From a virus, in the IMG/VR virus record IMGVR_UViG_3300025276_000032, positions 1 to 64,000 of that record: a stretch of DNA of 64,000 bases. One strand, written 5' to 3'. Below the pieces are notes generated by a model that was not told the origin of the DNA, did no database searches, and saw only the letters and a list, made by a program, of their open reading frames with translations. The position numbers were made by a program, and so were the translations under genes. Position 1 is the first letter of the stretch. Each line of letters begins with the position of its first letter. Shown piece after piece: positions 38,105 through 48,185 of this stretch.

Positions 38105-40027
38105 TTATGCAGTCAATAATGTTGCTTTGTTGCGTCTGAATATCACCATACCGTTTCCTCCATATGAAGAAACGTGGTCAGTCGCTGGTGATGCGGTCAA
38201 CTGCCCGTCTCTTCCACCGCTACCCCCTCCGCCTGGATATCCACCATTTACAGCGGATTGTACAGTACTAGTTGTAATGGTACTATCCAATCCATTTTTA
38301 CCGACAATGAGTCCATTTGAAAAACTCGATGGTATGTCGGCAGTTATAACGGAGTCAATATCTGCAAAATAATATGCGCCGCCACCAGAACCGGAAGAAT
38401 TGTCTCCCGAACTACCTATTCCGCCATCGCCGCCGCCGTCTATGCCGCTAAAGCGATTGCTTCGCGCAGATCCGCCAGAACCAGATCGTGATAGTGCGGG
38501 ATTAGAAGGTATTGTGCCACTCGCAGTTGCCATCCCATTTCCGCCATTGTTGCTATATCCAGCAGCACCGCCGCCACCGCCGCCACCGTTGAAGTGCAGC
38601 CCACCCAAACCGCCAGTATGTACCCCAGATGCCAAACCAGAAGTTAACCACTGAATATTGGTGATTGTGCTGACAGGTTGTGCTGGGTTACCTGCCGTAT
38701 AGTTATTTCCACCTTTTCCACCAAACGCAGTCAAAACAACATTTCCAGAAGAAGTTGGTATTGTAATAACAGAATTTGCACCTGTAAAATATGCAGACCC
38801 AGTGCCATTATCTTGTCCTTGATATCTTGCAACACCGTAGTATGCATTTCCAACTACAATGGTAATATCTCCTGTAATATCAGACACAGGAATTGCTTCA
38901 ATCCATGCAGAAGAACCGCCGTTTCCTCCTGCACCACCACCATCGCCACTATTACCTTGCGCCCCGCCGCCTCCAGCACCAACGGCAAAGAAACTAATAG
39001 TGCCACCCGAGCTGGTAAGATCAGTTTGACTCAGTGTGTGTGTTGCAGGTAAATATAATTTAGAAACAGGAAAGAATCTCAAACTAACAGTAACAATAGC
39101 CGGTGTAAATAATACTCCATCTGATGCTTTTGCTCTAAACACAAAATCTCCTGCATTTCCTGAGGCTGACGATCCTACTAAAGAAAATACTCCATTTGAT
39201 TCTGATATAGATGTTAGTTGTGGTGGTAAGCTAGATGCATTATATAAGGTCGCCCCACTATACGCATCCCAATCATACGTTATTGGAAATCCGCTTTCGT
39301 CTATAGCCGCTGTTGTTATTGTAGTCGCTGTCGAACCATCGTTATTTAAATCATGGGTTGCAGAAGGTGTTGTGGTATATATGGGACCAATTTGTGGTCC
39401 CATAGACATTCTCTGCCAAGCGACTCCATCCCACATGTAAGGTGATTTCGTATCTGTAGCAAAACCTAAATCTCCATCAGTATTGCCAGAACTAGGAAAT
39501 GCAGCAAGATTTGCATATGAAGTTGCACCACCACCTGGACTAACATCTGTGCCAGCATCTGTTTCAACTTTAAGTGAACCTCCTGCATCTTTAAGTTTAA
39601 TACCACCTAAATTTAAAGTGTTTCCAGATAAATATAAGTCTTTCCATTTCCTAGTTGTCGAACCAAGATCATATGCGCTATCTGTATCTGGAATAATAGA
39701 TTGCGATACAGTTCCAGAAAATGAACCATCTGAACCATCTGTGCCATCCGTACCATCTGTGCCTGCTGCACCAGTGGAACCTTCTGGACCCGAAACACCT
39801 ACCCATTGAGCAGACGAACCATCATTATAATAAAAATATAATGCTGCTTCTGTAGAATTAAACCACATTTGACCTTCCACAGGATTAGCAGGAGGATTGT
39901 CACTCGCTATTCCTGCAATGGCGTTGTCTCTCCAAACACCCTTTGCTGCATTATATATGTATGTGATACCATTAGCAATAACAGTTGCGCCATTGGATGG
40001 ACTATCTGGGAAATCTACTCTTGCCAT
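38105..40027 (-). CDS. Modular tail-fibre protein with polyglycine tip, 640 aa
   Basis: Order: FPDSPSNG module, GQMWFNSTEAALYFYYNDGS tag, collagen-like GTDGTDGTDGSDG, SAYDLGSTTRKWKDLYLSGN, YMWDGVAWQRM tag, cadherin-like repeat (~225-330), then a ~300-residue Gly-rich tip (GGGGAQGNSGDGGGAGG and more). Combines the parts of 32906 and 29907, showing module shuffling. Expected to be a receptor-binding fibre. Confidence 0.8.
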   Translation of the reverse strand: MARVDFPDSPSNGATVIANGITYIYNAAKGVWRDNAIAGIASDNPPANPVEGQMWFNSTEAALYFYYNDGSSAQWVGVSGPEGSTGAAGTDGTDGTDGSDGSFSGTVSQSIIPDTDSAYDLGSTTRKWKDLYLSGNTLNLGGIKLKDAGGSLKVETDAGTDVSPGGGATSYANLAAFPSSGNTDGDLGFATDTKSPYMWDGVAWQRMSMGPQIGPIYTTTPSATHDLNNDGSTATTITTAAIDESGFPITYDWDAYSGATLYNASSLPPQLTSISESNGVFSLVGSSASGNAGDFVFRAKASDGVLFTPAIVTVSLRFFPVSKLYLPATHTLSQTDLTSSGGTISFFAVGAGGGGAQGNSGDGGGAGGNGGSSAWIEAIPVSDITGDITIVVGNAYYGVARYQGQDNGTGSAYFTGANSVITIPTSSGNVVLTAFGGKGGNNYTAGNPAQPVSTITNIQWLTSGLASGVHTGGLGGLHFNGGGGGGGAAGYSNNGGNGMATASGTIPSNPALSRSGSGGSARSNRFSGIDGGGDGGIGSSGDNSSGSGGGAYYFADIDSVITADIPSSFSNGLIVGKNGLDSTITTSTVQSAVNGGYPGGGGSGGRDGQLTASPATDHVSSYGGNGMVIFRRNKATLLTA

Positions 40028-40059
40028 ATTTTAACCTTAATTATATTAGTCGTTTCTAT

Positions 40060-43000
40060 TTATGCTTGGGATTCAGACCATGTTACACGACCAGATGTTG
40101 TGAATGGATTGCTTGCGCCAATACCGCCCGTATCAACAACTTGCACAGCAACAGTAAGAATATCTGGTCCATTGGGGAATGTACCATCTCCACCTAAAAT
40201 ACTGTTACCCATATCAATAATATCTCCCAGATCGAAATTTGAAGCATTAGTAAGTTTCTTACCTGCAGCGTCTGTGGCGCCACCCGTTGCTCGGAAAGAA
40301 AATACTTCTGTTCCACCGGTAACAGTATCGCCAGATGCATGTTTAATAAGCTGAGATAATGAAGGGTTAGCAACATTTGCCCAGACAGGACTACTTACAT
40401 CACCATTCAAAATTAGTTTAACTTCACAGTCATGCGTCAAAATAAGTCCTACTTGATTTAGCTGTAGCTGCATCCTGTTAATAATATCTCTTTCGCCTAA
40501 ATTTCCGCTAAGGTTTGCATCAACAGATGGTGCAAGTCGTAGAGAAACGAGTGGAATAATATCAGTACCGAGATTAACATCTGTATCTGAGCCGCCTGCA
40601 GCTGGCGCGCCTAGAGATAATGCAGTACCACTTGCTACTGACGGATACACGGCTGGTGTGCTTCTAGACCTTGTTATGTAAATATAGTTATAGAAAGTGC
40701 CTCCAGAATATTGCGTATAATCAATTTCTTCGCCATTCAATGATTCATCAGCAGTATATAATGTCAAACCGCTATAGAATTTAGAAGAATTAGCAGATGA
40801 AACAGGAATACGAACCCACCAATCATATGATCGTCTGCTCCAATTATATTGATAGTATAATGATGAACTGCCCGATGTACTTACACTACTCGTTTCACCA
40901 TTCGTGAATGACAGTGATTTAGATGGCGCAGTAAATAGATATGCTTTATCATCGTCAAATGTGCCGTCCATAATAACAGATGTGCCCCAGTGAAATAGTG
41001 TTGGAGCATAATCTGGAGAAGCTCCGCTTTCAATTTCATACTTAGCTGGAATGTTACCAGAGCGCATGTACGCCTCATCAAGTCTGTTGTTGTGTATAAA
41101 CTGATGGACATATCTAACATGACCATGAGCATCTTTAAATCCAAATCTAATTTTACCAGCGCCGTACCATGAATAGTCCATATACGCCATTTGAATTTTA
41201 TTGATATTTAGTACAAAGCCGTCTGAGCCTGTGCCATCACATTTATCAAGATTCCAATCAGACTGTGCGACTTTAACATCTTCCGTTTTTGTCACGATAG
41301 CCCCAGATGTACTCAACCCCTTAAATTGAGGTTGAACATACAATTCATTTTTACTCGTAATTTTTGTAATTTTGTATGACTGTCCACGTAATACAATATA
41401 TTCACCAACTAAAAGTTGTCCTGTGAAGTTTGCTTTATTAGTTCCGACAACTTTACCACTATTCTTAACAAGGGTCACTGTTCCACTCAATTGTGTTACA
41501 GACGATCTTCTACAGCAATAGAGAATGTTTCCATCAAACTCAAAGAAAAATCCGTTTTGAAAATCATACATGCCAGCGCGGGTTGCTGCACCGCTGTAGC
41601 CATTCATATTATATTTTATGATACCATTAGGAACAGAGGATGTGATATTTTTAGTCATACCATATTTAAATGTGAAATCGTCTACAATTTCTGATACACT
41701 AGTGTTGCCATTATATGCAGTATCGCTTGAATTTGCCACAGAAATTTGTGAACCAACTTTAAGTCTGTGTGGATATTTTGTATTTCCTGTAGCTCGATTT
41801 GTTGTAAAATCTTCTATTTGAATTGTTCCATACATGCCTTGATGATTTCCGCATTGATAATATAATGTATCTGGAGCGTCTGCAGGAACAACAAAAGTGA
41901 CAGTTCCACTTTCTGTTCTTGATCCTGTTACACCCGAGGTATATTCACCTACATATGTTCCAGCAACAAAACCAGTATTATCGTCTGTTGTAATATAGAA
42001 TGGATGTCCAGCAGCATTGACAGTAAACGTGTAAGTACCACTACGATAGAGTATTATATCGTCATTAGGAGTACCAGAATCAAATAGATAAGCACCCGTA
42101 GAATCGTTTGTGACGACTCTCGTCACTGGACTTGGTGTTAATCCGCTAATTCCGCTAAGACTTTCGAAAGTTACTGGTGGATTAAAGTTAATAGCAAGTG
42201 AAGTTTGAATACCTTTACCGGACTGATACCTGAAGTATTTTCTAGTTTGACGCATGACTTGCGAATAGGGAGAAGTACCTGCAGCAATCTCAACTCCACC
42301 ATCAAATGGTCTATGCACAGAAAAACCATCTGGTTTTGTATAAACTTTTGTTTCTAAGAAGTGTTTTGCCGCAGAATTTGTAAAGTCTACGCTTTGATTT
42401 ATCGTTAATTTACTATCATCTGATATAGATGTAACATTACGCTCTACTAATTCTCCTGGATTGTTTGTGACATCTTTAATATAGATTGTATCGCCAGTTT
42501 TGAAATAACGCTTAAAAAGAGTGCCTGCGCCTTTGACAACATTGCTTCCAGTTTCTACAGCCACAGTACCATCTGCTTCGGCGACACCTAAAATACTAGA
42601 TGTGGATATTTTATGCACGCCTGTGCCAGCAGTAATTTGGATATAGTTATCTCTGTTTACTGCATCTGCGGCAGTAGCACAAAGTGCTATCCATTGATCA
42701 TCAACAGCAACAACGTAATAATTTGTCGAGTCTGTAAGATAAGATAATACAGTATTTGAATTGCTGGAGTATGTTATTTCTGTTCCTGTGATTAAACTAT
42801 GCGTACCAGAACTATTTACTTGAATTAGGTAATCCGAATTAACTGTAGTGGCATCCAACTCTATAGTTGTACCAAACACTTTTGATGTTGAATTAAATGC
42901 AAACGTATCTTCCGTAACAGCAGATGCAGTATATGTGCCGTCAATAATACCTAATTCAGCCTTTGTTTGAAATTGAAAATCTTTTGTTCCAGCATCTGTA

Positions 43001-45987
43001 AGATTTACAGTCACGCCGCCGGATTTCAATGAAATCCTATCACCACTAACAATATCTGCAATGTATTCATTGCCGCTAATTAATGATGGATACTGATAAT
43101 TAGTATCAAAATCTGTTAGCAGATCAGTCATAAATCCAGTATAGTCTGCAACTACATTAAATTTAGTATCAGATTCACCTAAACTAAATACAAGACCAAA
43201 TTCAATAATATCTTTCCATCTATATGAAGAACTACCATTCCAGTAACCATACCAATATGTGTTATTATTCGTTGATCTAGTCATACCTGCATTAGTTGTA
43301 TGGATATTCCAGTCAGAAGTATTCATAAAATATCCTCTAATAACGACAGTACTATTACAACCACTTCTAGCATGTTTCATAGCAGTTATAGCATATTTGT
43401 ATGTATTGCCGCCAACCGTAACAGTTTGTTGATTTATGTTATCTGAATATGACATAGAACCTGCTGATGGAAGACCTAAACCGTCTCTGAAATATCCATT
43501 CCAATATTCACTTGAGGATGTTCTATTAGACTCTCTTGTCCAGAAATAGTATGGTAGATTAGCATTTGGTGTCCAATCTGTTGCTACCATTAAGTTTTGT
43601 CTATCCGCGACTGTTGTACCACCAAAAATATTATGCGGTCGTGTAGATTTTAAGTTTTTCATATAAAAATTAGTATTAGGAGCATTTACTGTTCCTAATG
43701 TGCTATAGTAAACGCTATTTGTTGTATAGTGTAAATCGTAATAGGTCATACTAGAATTGCCAGACGCAACTCCCGTGTTAAATACTCTTGTGGAATTCTC
43801 ATTGTTTGCTGTTACCATATTCTGTAATCCAGCAGTGTTTGCTGACATCCAAGAAGAGATTTTAGTATTCAAAACGCCCCATGATTGAACATTAGTACCA
43901 GAAGATGTAGAGGCGGAATTTGGTATAATTTGACCAGAATTTGTTGTTGGAAATACGCCGCCATTTATAGCTGTTGGTATAACTGTCGTATTACTATTCA
44001 ATCCATGTTTAGCTATATGAAAACTATTTGCTGTAGGATTTGTGGTAATCCCTGAAACACTATACGAACCTGTTGCTTCGGATAATCTTTTGCCCGATAA
44101 TTTAAATCTATCCGGGGATATTACATCAACAGTATAATCGCCATCTGCTATATTGGAAACATTTGTAGTATTCGTTGGTGACGTACTACCAGTATGTTGT
44201 TTTAGTAGATTACCAGATGCTGTAGTGATAGAAATAGACCCACCTGTAGTCAATCCATGAGCGGAAGAATATAAACTATCACCATCAGTGTCCACAACCA
44301 TAGGACAATAAAATTCCGTATTTGCTGTAGGATAATAGTTATATGTTCCTCTATAATAATATTTTTGACCTCTTATTTGTCCCGTGCTGGCGTATAAAAT
44401 AATATAGTTATAATTTCGAGTCGAAAATCTAGTAAAATCTTCAAAAATATTATATCTGTTGGGCGTGTTTACGCCACCACTAGTAACAAAATTAAAGTTA
44501 CCGCTGTATCTTGGCGTATATGCTGTCCCAAGATAATAATGAGGATAGTACTGACTGCTTTGACTTCGATCAGAAAAACAAACCCATTTAACAGTTTGTC
44601 CAGAAGTATGTCCTAGTCCATAACCACCATCAAATACTTGTCTCAAATCCCAACCAGAACGATTTCCACCATAATAACTTGCACTTGTATAAACATAAGC
44701 ATAACTATTTCTGTAAGGAACGTAGACATATCTTGACTCATATGCAAGATGCAATGAATGTTGACCATAATTTGATGTTCCCGCACTTGAGAAATTTACG
44801 ACAGAACCATTTTCAGTGTATCTTAACTTTATAGTGTTAGCATTTATATAATAAACTCTATATCTGTTGAATCTGCCTAACCCACCAATAGCAGTATCTC
44901 CAACACCGGGCATATAGAATAAAACATCATTATTTTTTAAACCATGTGCCGTCCAAGTGATTTGGTTATTACCCACATCAACATCTGTGCTACTAAATTT
45001 ATGAGAATAACGACTCTTCATTTGTTTAGTTTCTGTTTTACTTAAATCTGGAGTAATTGTAGTAGTCAAATCGTCTTGGTGATCAACATAAGGTCTGCCG
45101 TCCGGTGCGAGAACAGTTGTAGTATCAGTAAGTTTAATACCTTTACCACCAACAGTATTCAACATATAGAATTGATTACCAACTGCAAATCCATGAGGGT
45201 CTTCAGTAGTTACAGTTATAGTAGAACTTGGATCACCCTCATCTGTAACAATACCATTAGATGGATCAAATGGAATTTGAGAACCAGTGTAAAATGTGCC
45301 GGGAGTTATAGTCGTGTAAATACTTCCAATTTCACCAGTAGCTGTTTGAACAGAAGTTGCGGAATATGTGAAAGATTTAGTTGTCGGCGCGGCTGATATT
45401 AGAAATTTACCTTCTGCCGTTCTTGACGATAAACCTTGAACGTCAATAGGAGTTCCTACGGGCAGAGCGTGATCCTCAGAGCAATATACTGTAATAATTG
45501 CAGAGTTGGTTACAGCTTCTACAGTATCAACAATAGTCAATGAAAGATCGCCATCTGATGTATAGAAGGATGGGACGTTATTTGCTAATTCTAAAGTTTC
45601 CCATTTTGTTGGCTGTAGACCATACTCAAAGTCAGTATCGATTAAGTTTTCTGGTGTGGACACGCGAATTTTGTGAACAGGGTCAAGCAGAGAATCCGCG
45701 ACTTCCATTTTCATTTCGCCAGTATCAACAATAATCTGGAGAATATCAGTATATGACATTGTGCCTAAAGCATTAGTATTTAAAGTTAAGTCTACAGTAC
45801 TTTTTTCATCAAGATCATTATATGCTATTGTTCCGCCAAGTGTTTCATCAGCAAAATTATAAATGATCGTGTTTGTAGTGACATTAGTAATCAGAAAAAA
45901 ATCTGAAAGTTTGTGATAACCTAGTACTGATACTGTACCTAATACTGGATCAAATTCATAGTATGAATTAATAACCTTTTTTGCCAT
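40060..45987 (-). CDS. Giant proximal fibre/virion protein with cupredoxin-like domain, 1975 aa
   Basis: The longest gene of the window. Several HGLxxGxxxxxxxG...YYVxxxxxNxIxL repeats (for example near residues 350 and 575), typical of marine phage fibres. A cupredoxin-like domain lies near residues 1310-1395 with GHPFYI and YYQCGNHQGM (Cys near 1378), nearly the same as in the 671-aa protein. Tyr/Asn/Ser-rich throughout. Very likely a long tail-fibre shaft or baseplate-attached protein. Confidence 0.8.
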   Translation of the reverse strand: MAKKVINSYYEFDPVLGTVSVLGYHKLSDFFLITNVTTNTIIYNFADETLGGTIAYNDLDEKSTVDLTLNTNALGTMSYTDILQIIVDTGEMKMEVADSLLDPVHKIRVSTPENLIDTDFEYGLQPTKWETLELANNVPSFYTSDGDLSLTIVDTVEAVTNSAIITVYCSEDHALPVGTPIDVQGLSSRTAEGKFLISAAPTTKSFTYSATSVQTATGEIGSIYTTITPGTFYTGSQIPFDPSNGIVTDEGDPSSTITVTTEDPHGFAVGNQFYMLNTVGGKGIKLTDTTTVLAPDGRPYVDHQDDLTTTITPDLSKTETKQMKSRYSHKFSSTDVDVGNNQITWTAHGLKNNDVLFYMPGVGDTAIGGLGRFNRYRVYYINANTIKLRYTENGSVVNFSSAGTSNYGQHSLHLAYESRYVYVPYRNSYAYVYTSASYYGGNRSGWDLRQVFDGGYGLGHTSGQTVKWVCFSDRSQSSQYYPHYYLGTAYTPRYSGNFNFVTSGGVNTPNRYNIFEDFTRFSTRNYNYIILYASTGQIRGQKYYYRGTYNYYPTANTEFYCPMVVDTDGDSLYSSAHGLTTGGSISITTASGNLLKQHTGSTSPTNTTNVSNIADGDYTVDVISPDRFKLSGKRLSEATGSYSVSGITTNPTANSFHIAKHGLNSNTTVIPTAINGGVFPTTNSGQIIPNSASTSSGTNVQSWGVLNTKISSWMSANTAGLQNMVTANNENSTRVFNTGVASGNSSMTYYDLHYTTNSVYYSTLGTVNAPNTNFYMKNLKSTRPHNIFGGTTVADRQNLMVATDWTPNANLPYYFWTRESNRTSSSEYWNGYFRDGLGLPSAGSMSYSDNINQQTVTVGGNTYKYAITAMKHARSGCNSTVVIRGYFMNTSDWNIHTTNAGMTRSTNNNTYWYGYWNGSSSYRWKDIIEFGLVFSLGESDTKFNVVADYTGFMTDLLTDFDTNYQYPSLISGNEYIADIVSGDRISLKSGGVTVNLTDAGTKDFQFQTKAELGIIDGTYTASAVTEDTFAFNSTSKVFGTTIELDATTVNSDYLIQVNSSGTHSLITGTEITYSSNSNTVLSYLTDSTNYYVVAVDDQWIALCATAADAVNRDNYIQITAGTGVHKISTSSILGVAEADGTVAVETGSNVVKGAGTLFKRYFKTGDTIYIKDVTNNPGELVERNVTSISDDSKLTINQSVDFTNSAAKHFLETKVYTKPDGFSVHRPFDGGVEIAAGTSPYSQVMRQTRKYFRYQSGKGIQTSLAINFNPPVTFESLSGISGLTPSPVTRVVTNDSTGAYLFDSGTPNDDIILYRSGTYTFTVNAAGHPFYITTDDNTGFVAGTYVGEYTSGVTGSRTESGTVTFVVPADAPDTLYYQCGNHQGMYGTIQIEDFTTNRATGNTKYPHRLKVGSQISVANSSDTAYNGNTSVSEIVDDFTFKYGMTKNITSSVPNGIIKYNMNGYSGAATRAGMYDFQNGFFFEFDGNILYCCRRSSVTQLSGTVTLVKNSGKVVGTNKANFTGQLLVGEYIVLRGQSYKITKITSKNELYVQPQFKGLSTSGAIVTKTEDVKVAQSDWNLDKCDGTGSDGFVLNINKIQMAYMDYSWYGAGKIRFGFKDAHGHVRYVHQFIHNNRLDEAYMRSGNIPAKYEIESGASPDYAPTLFHWGTSVIMDGTFDDDKAYLFTAPSKSLSFTNGETSSVSTSGSSSLYYQYNWSRRSYDWWVRIPVSSANSSKFYSGLTLYTADESLNGEEIDYTQYSGGTFYNYIYITRSRSTPAVYPSVASGTALSLGAPAAGGSDTDVNLGTDIIPLVSLRLAPSVDANLSGNLGERDIINRMQLQLNQVGLILTHDCEVKLILNGDVSSPVWANVANPSLSQLIKHASGDTVTGGTEVFSFRATGGATDAAGKKLTNASNFDLGDIIDMGNSILGGDGTFPNGPDILTVAVQVVDTGGIGASNPFTTSGRVTWSESQA

Positions 45988-46009
45988 TTTTATTTAACCC
46001 TTTTAAATC

Positions 46010-46282
46010 TTAACTTAATGCTATTGACATAGGAACAGACATATCTTTAGTAGATATGACCCATACATTTGAAGCATAGAGAAATAGTATGCCAGTGGTA
46101 GTATTATACCACAAATCACCCTCGCGGGGTGATGTAGGTGCAGTTGCTTGCACAGCTGGAGCGCCTGATGTTGATGCAGTTTTAGTCACTGCGCCGCCCG
46201 CGCTTCGTTCTGGAATAGCTGTAGAAAAGACTCCTTTTGAACCAAAGGCTTTTGCTACATAACTTGATTTTGATCTTGCCAT
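46010..46282 (-). CDS. Small fibre-associated protein, 90 aa
   Basis: The C-terminal half APTSPREGDLWYNTTTGILF matches the GDLWYN/GQMWFN tag that recurs in the large fibre proteins. The N-terminus is basic with AVTKTASTSGAP. Probably a small virion protein that joins the fibre. Confidence 0.65.
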   Translation of the reverse strand: MARSKSSYVAKAFGSKGVFSTAIPERSAGGAVTKTASTSGAPAVQATAPTSPREGDLWYNTTTGILFLYASNVWVISTKDMSVPMSIALS

Positions 46283-46495
46283 CTATTCCCTCTTATAGTA
46301 TTCCTTCAAGATAAGATCGCAAATTATCAAACATTCTTTATATCCCTTTTTAAAGCGATTTTTCACATGACCGTTATCTTTGAACCATTTGATATTATTT
46401 ATAAGACCTGGAGTTTTAGATTTTGGTATTTCAAAGTTTTCTACATAAGTTTCATATTGGAAACGTAGATTTAATATTTCCTCGATAGAAGTCAT
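46283..46495 (-). CDS. Hypothetical helical protein, 70 aa
   Basis: Starts MTSIEEILNLRFQYETYVEN, overlapping the preceding HAD gene by 4 nt (ATGA). Helical and basic. Directly before the fibre block; not recognised. Confidence 0.6.
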   Translation of the reverse strand: MTSIEEILNLRFQYETYVENFEIPKSKTPGLINNIKWFKDNGHVKNRFKKGYKECLIICDLILKEYYKRE

Positions 46496-47073
46496 GCGAT
46501 TGCCTCATACAAATCTTTCCATGTATCATATCTAGGGACGCCACCGTTCCAGAATGGATCTTCATTAAATGCATGTGAAATTAAAACTGAATCTAGCCCT
46601 TGGTTTATTCCAGCAACAGCATTTTCAGATTTATCTTCGACCCATAAGAGTCCACTGTCTTTATATTTACTAAGCGCCTCATCTTTATCAGCGCCAATAT
46701 CTAAGAATACAAATAATTCAAATGCAGTTTCTCCGAACAATCTTTTTGTATTTTCAATACGCAATTTCTGAGAGAATGGATTTAATGATAGTGAAGTAAT
46801 CATATGAAAAACGTAACCATGTTCTTCATGTAATTTTTTAACATATTTCATTGCATCACGCAATGGAGGCAAATAACCAACTCTTGAAGATTCATTGAAG
46901 AATTTTATAAGCCTACATTTTTCACTTTCGTTAATGTTGTATTTTGCAGCCATGTCGTATGAGTGTTCAAATTCTGAATTTACTACATATCCATTATCAA
47001 TCATCCATTCGCTGAAACAGCGTTCCCAGTCCATGAGAACGCCGTCGCAGTCAGTTAGAATCACCTTCTTCAT
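46492..47073 (-). CDS. HAD-superfamily 5'-nucleotidase-like phosphatase, 193 aa
   Basis: DCDGVLMDWE (residues 7-16) is HAD motif I; MITSLS motif II; WVEDKSENA the late acidic motif. The pattern fits 5'(3')-deoxyribonucleotidase-type or T4-like phosphatases. Start ATG 47073 with AAAGAGAT; an ATG eight codons earlier is possible. Might tune nucleotide pools with nrdAB. Confidence 0.75.
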   Translation of the reverse strand: MKKVILTDCDGVLMDWERCFSEWMIDNGYVVNSEFEHSYDMAAKYNINESEKCRLIKFFNESSRVGYLPPLRDAMKYVKKLHEEHGYVFHMITSLSLNPFSQKLRIENTKRLFGETAFELFVFLDIGADKDEALSKYKDSGLLWVEDKSENAVAGINQGLDSVLISHAFNEDPFWNGGVPRYDTWKDLYEAIA

Positions 47074-47103
47074 CTTATCTCTTTCAATTTGTTTCATACT
47101 AAA

Positions 47104-47132
47104 GTTATAACATAATAATATTTATTTGTCAA
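47104..47132 (-). promoter_or_regulatory. Sigma-70-type promoter, TTGACA-N17-TATAAC
   Basis: TTGACA (47132-47127), 17 nt ending in TGT, TATAAC (47109-47104). No GAATCA leader. The stop TGA of the upstream gene is inside the -35 box. Drives the HAD gene. Confidence 0.75.
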
Positions 47133-47323
47133 CCATTATTTACGTCTTTATCGGTATAATCGCCCTCTACATCATAAAAAGCATGATCTATGTGATGACC
47201 CTTTAATCTTAAACTAGTTCCACTTTCTTCAACATCCCTAATTCTAAAATCTTTATTCAATGATTGTGCCTTGTGCTTGTCGCGTTTTTTATTTCGTGGA
47301 TCGTACCGACTGAATTTAGCCAT
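47129..47323 (-). CDS. Hypothetical basic protein, 64 aa
   Basis: MAKFSRYDPRNKKRDKHKAQ: very basic N-terminus, acidic C-terminus. Small phage protein, unknown. Ends in the -35 box of the next promoter. Confidence 0.6.
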   Translation of the reverse strand: MAKFSRYDPRNKKRDKHKAQSLNKDFRIRDVEESGTSLRLKGHHIDHAFYDVEGDYTDKDVNNG

Positions 47324-47345
47324 CTTAAATCATTCTACCTCTTTG

Positions 47346-48185
47346 TTATGCGAAAATTTTGCTAAGTGTTTGTGGTCCTGCAATGCCGTCAGGCGTACAG
47401 TCATTTTCTAATTGCCAAGCCTTGAGTGCTGCCTCTGTGCCGCGTCCAAAATCACCATCAGCGTCAAGACCCAGTGCTTCCTGGAGTTTGGCTACTGTGT
47501 CGCCCTTAGACCCTCTACGGACAAGTTTCAATTCTACATCGTCATTGTCATCGTCAAAATCGACATGACCACCAAGCACCGCTAGAGCGTGGGCATAATG
47601 CTTTTTACGATCAGCAAGACCAATAGTACCGCCGTTAATGCGCTTTGTCATCCTCACAATATCGTCAGAATCACAATACTTATTAATATTATTTGTTTTC
47701 CAGAACCAACATGCACTTTCAATAGCACCCTCTGGAGTGCGTACATAATTTGTTGCCTCTTCAGCAGACATTCCAACAGTCTTACCAAATTCTGTGTAGT
47801 TATAGCGACCTGTTAGCTGTAGAATGCCGCCACCTCTGAATGTCCAACCATCGCCAGATGCAGTATCTCCGTTGTCCATACGACCCGCATAGATACGGTT
47901 AGCAATCTTTTCTGGTTGTCTATGATATTTTTCCGCGTCAACTCCAGCTCGGTGAAAATACTTACCAAAAATAGCATTAAGTGCTTTTGCGCTATAGTTC
48001 AAATTTTCTGTAATAGTTTTGTAGCTTGCACTTTCATGTGCAGTCTGAGCGATAAAGCCAGCAACACGATTTGGTGTAGTAATTTCATATTTTGGAAACA
48101 TTTCTACCATGGCGTTGTACCAGTCAGATACATCGTCCTTATGCAAAATCGTTGCGACTTGATCTTCTGTAAAATCAAAATCCAT
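47346..48185 (-). CDS. Endolysin: GH19 chitinase-like with C-terminal peptidoglycan-binding domain
   Basis: Cleaves peptidoglycan sugar strands at lysis. From ATG 48185 (GGGAGTTC upstream) the GH19 domain covers ~1-190 with AQTAHESASY (catalytic Glu), FRGGGILQLTGRYNY and CWFW. A PG_binding_1 domain (VRRGSKGDTVAKLQEALGLD, then DGDFGRGTEAALKAWQ) covers ~205-279. No signal peptide, so it needs a holin. A longer open frame upstream lies in grx and is not the start. Overlaps grx by 11 nt. Confidence 0.9.
   Translation of the reverse strand: MDFDFTEDQVATILHKDDVSDWYNAMVEMFPKYEITTPNRVAGFIAQTAHESASYKTITENLNYSAKALNAIFGKYFHRAGVDAEKYHRQPEKIANRIYAGRMDNGDTASGDGWTFRGGGILQLTGRYNYTEFGKTVGMSAEEATNYVRTPEGAIESACWFWKTNNINKYCDSDDIVRMTKRINGGTIGLADRKKHYAHALAVLGGHVDFDDDNDDVELKLVRRGSKGDTVAKLQEALGLDADGDFGRGTEAALKAWQLENDCTPDGIAGPQTLSKIFA

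Noticed and set aside
40060-45987. Many open frames on the plus strand, here and in 57-63 kb
   Set aside because: They are antisense to large clearly coding genes and have no promoter, ribosome site or family resemblance.
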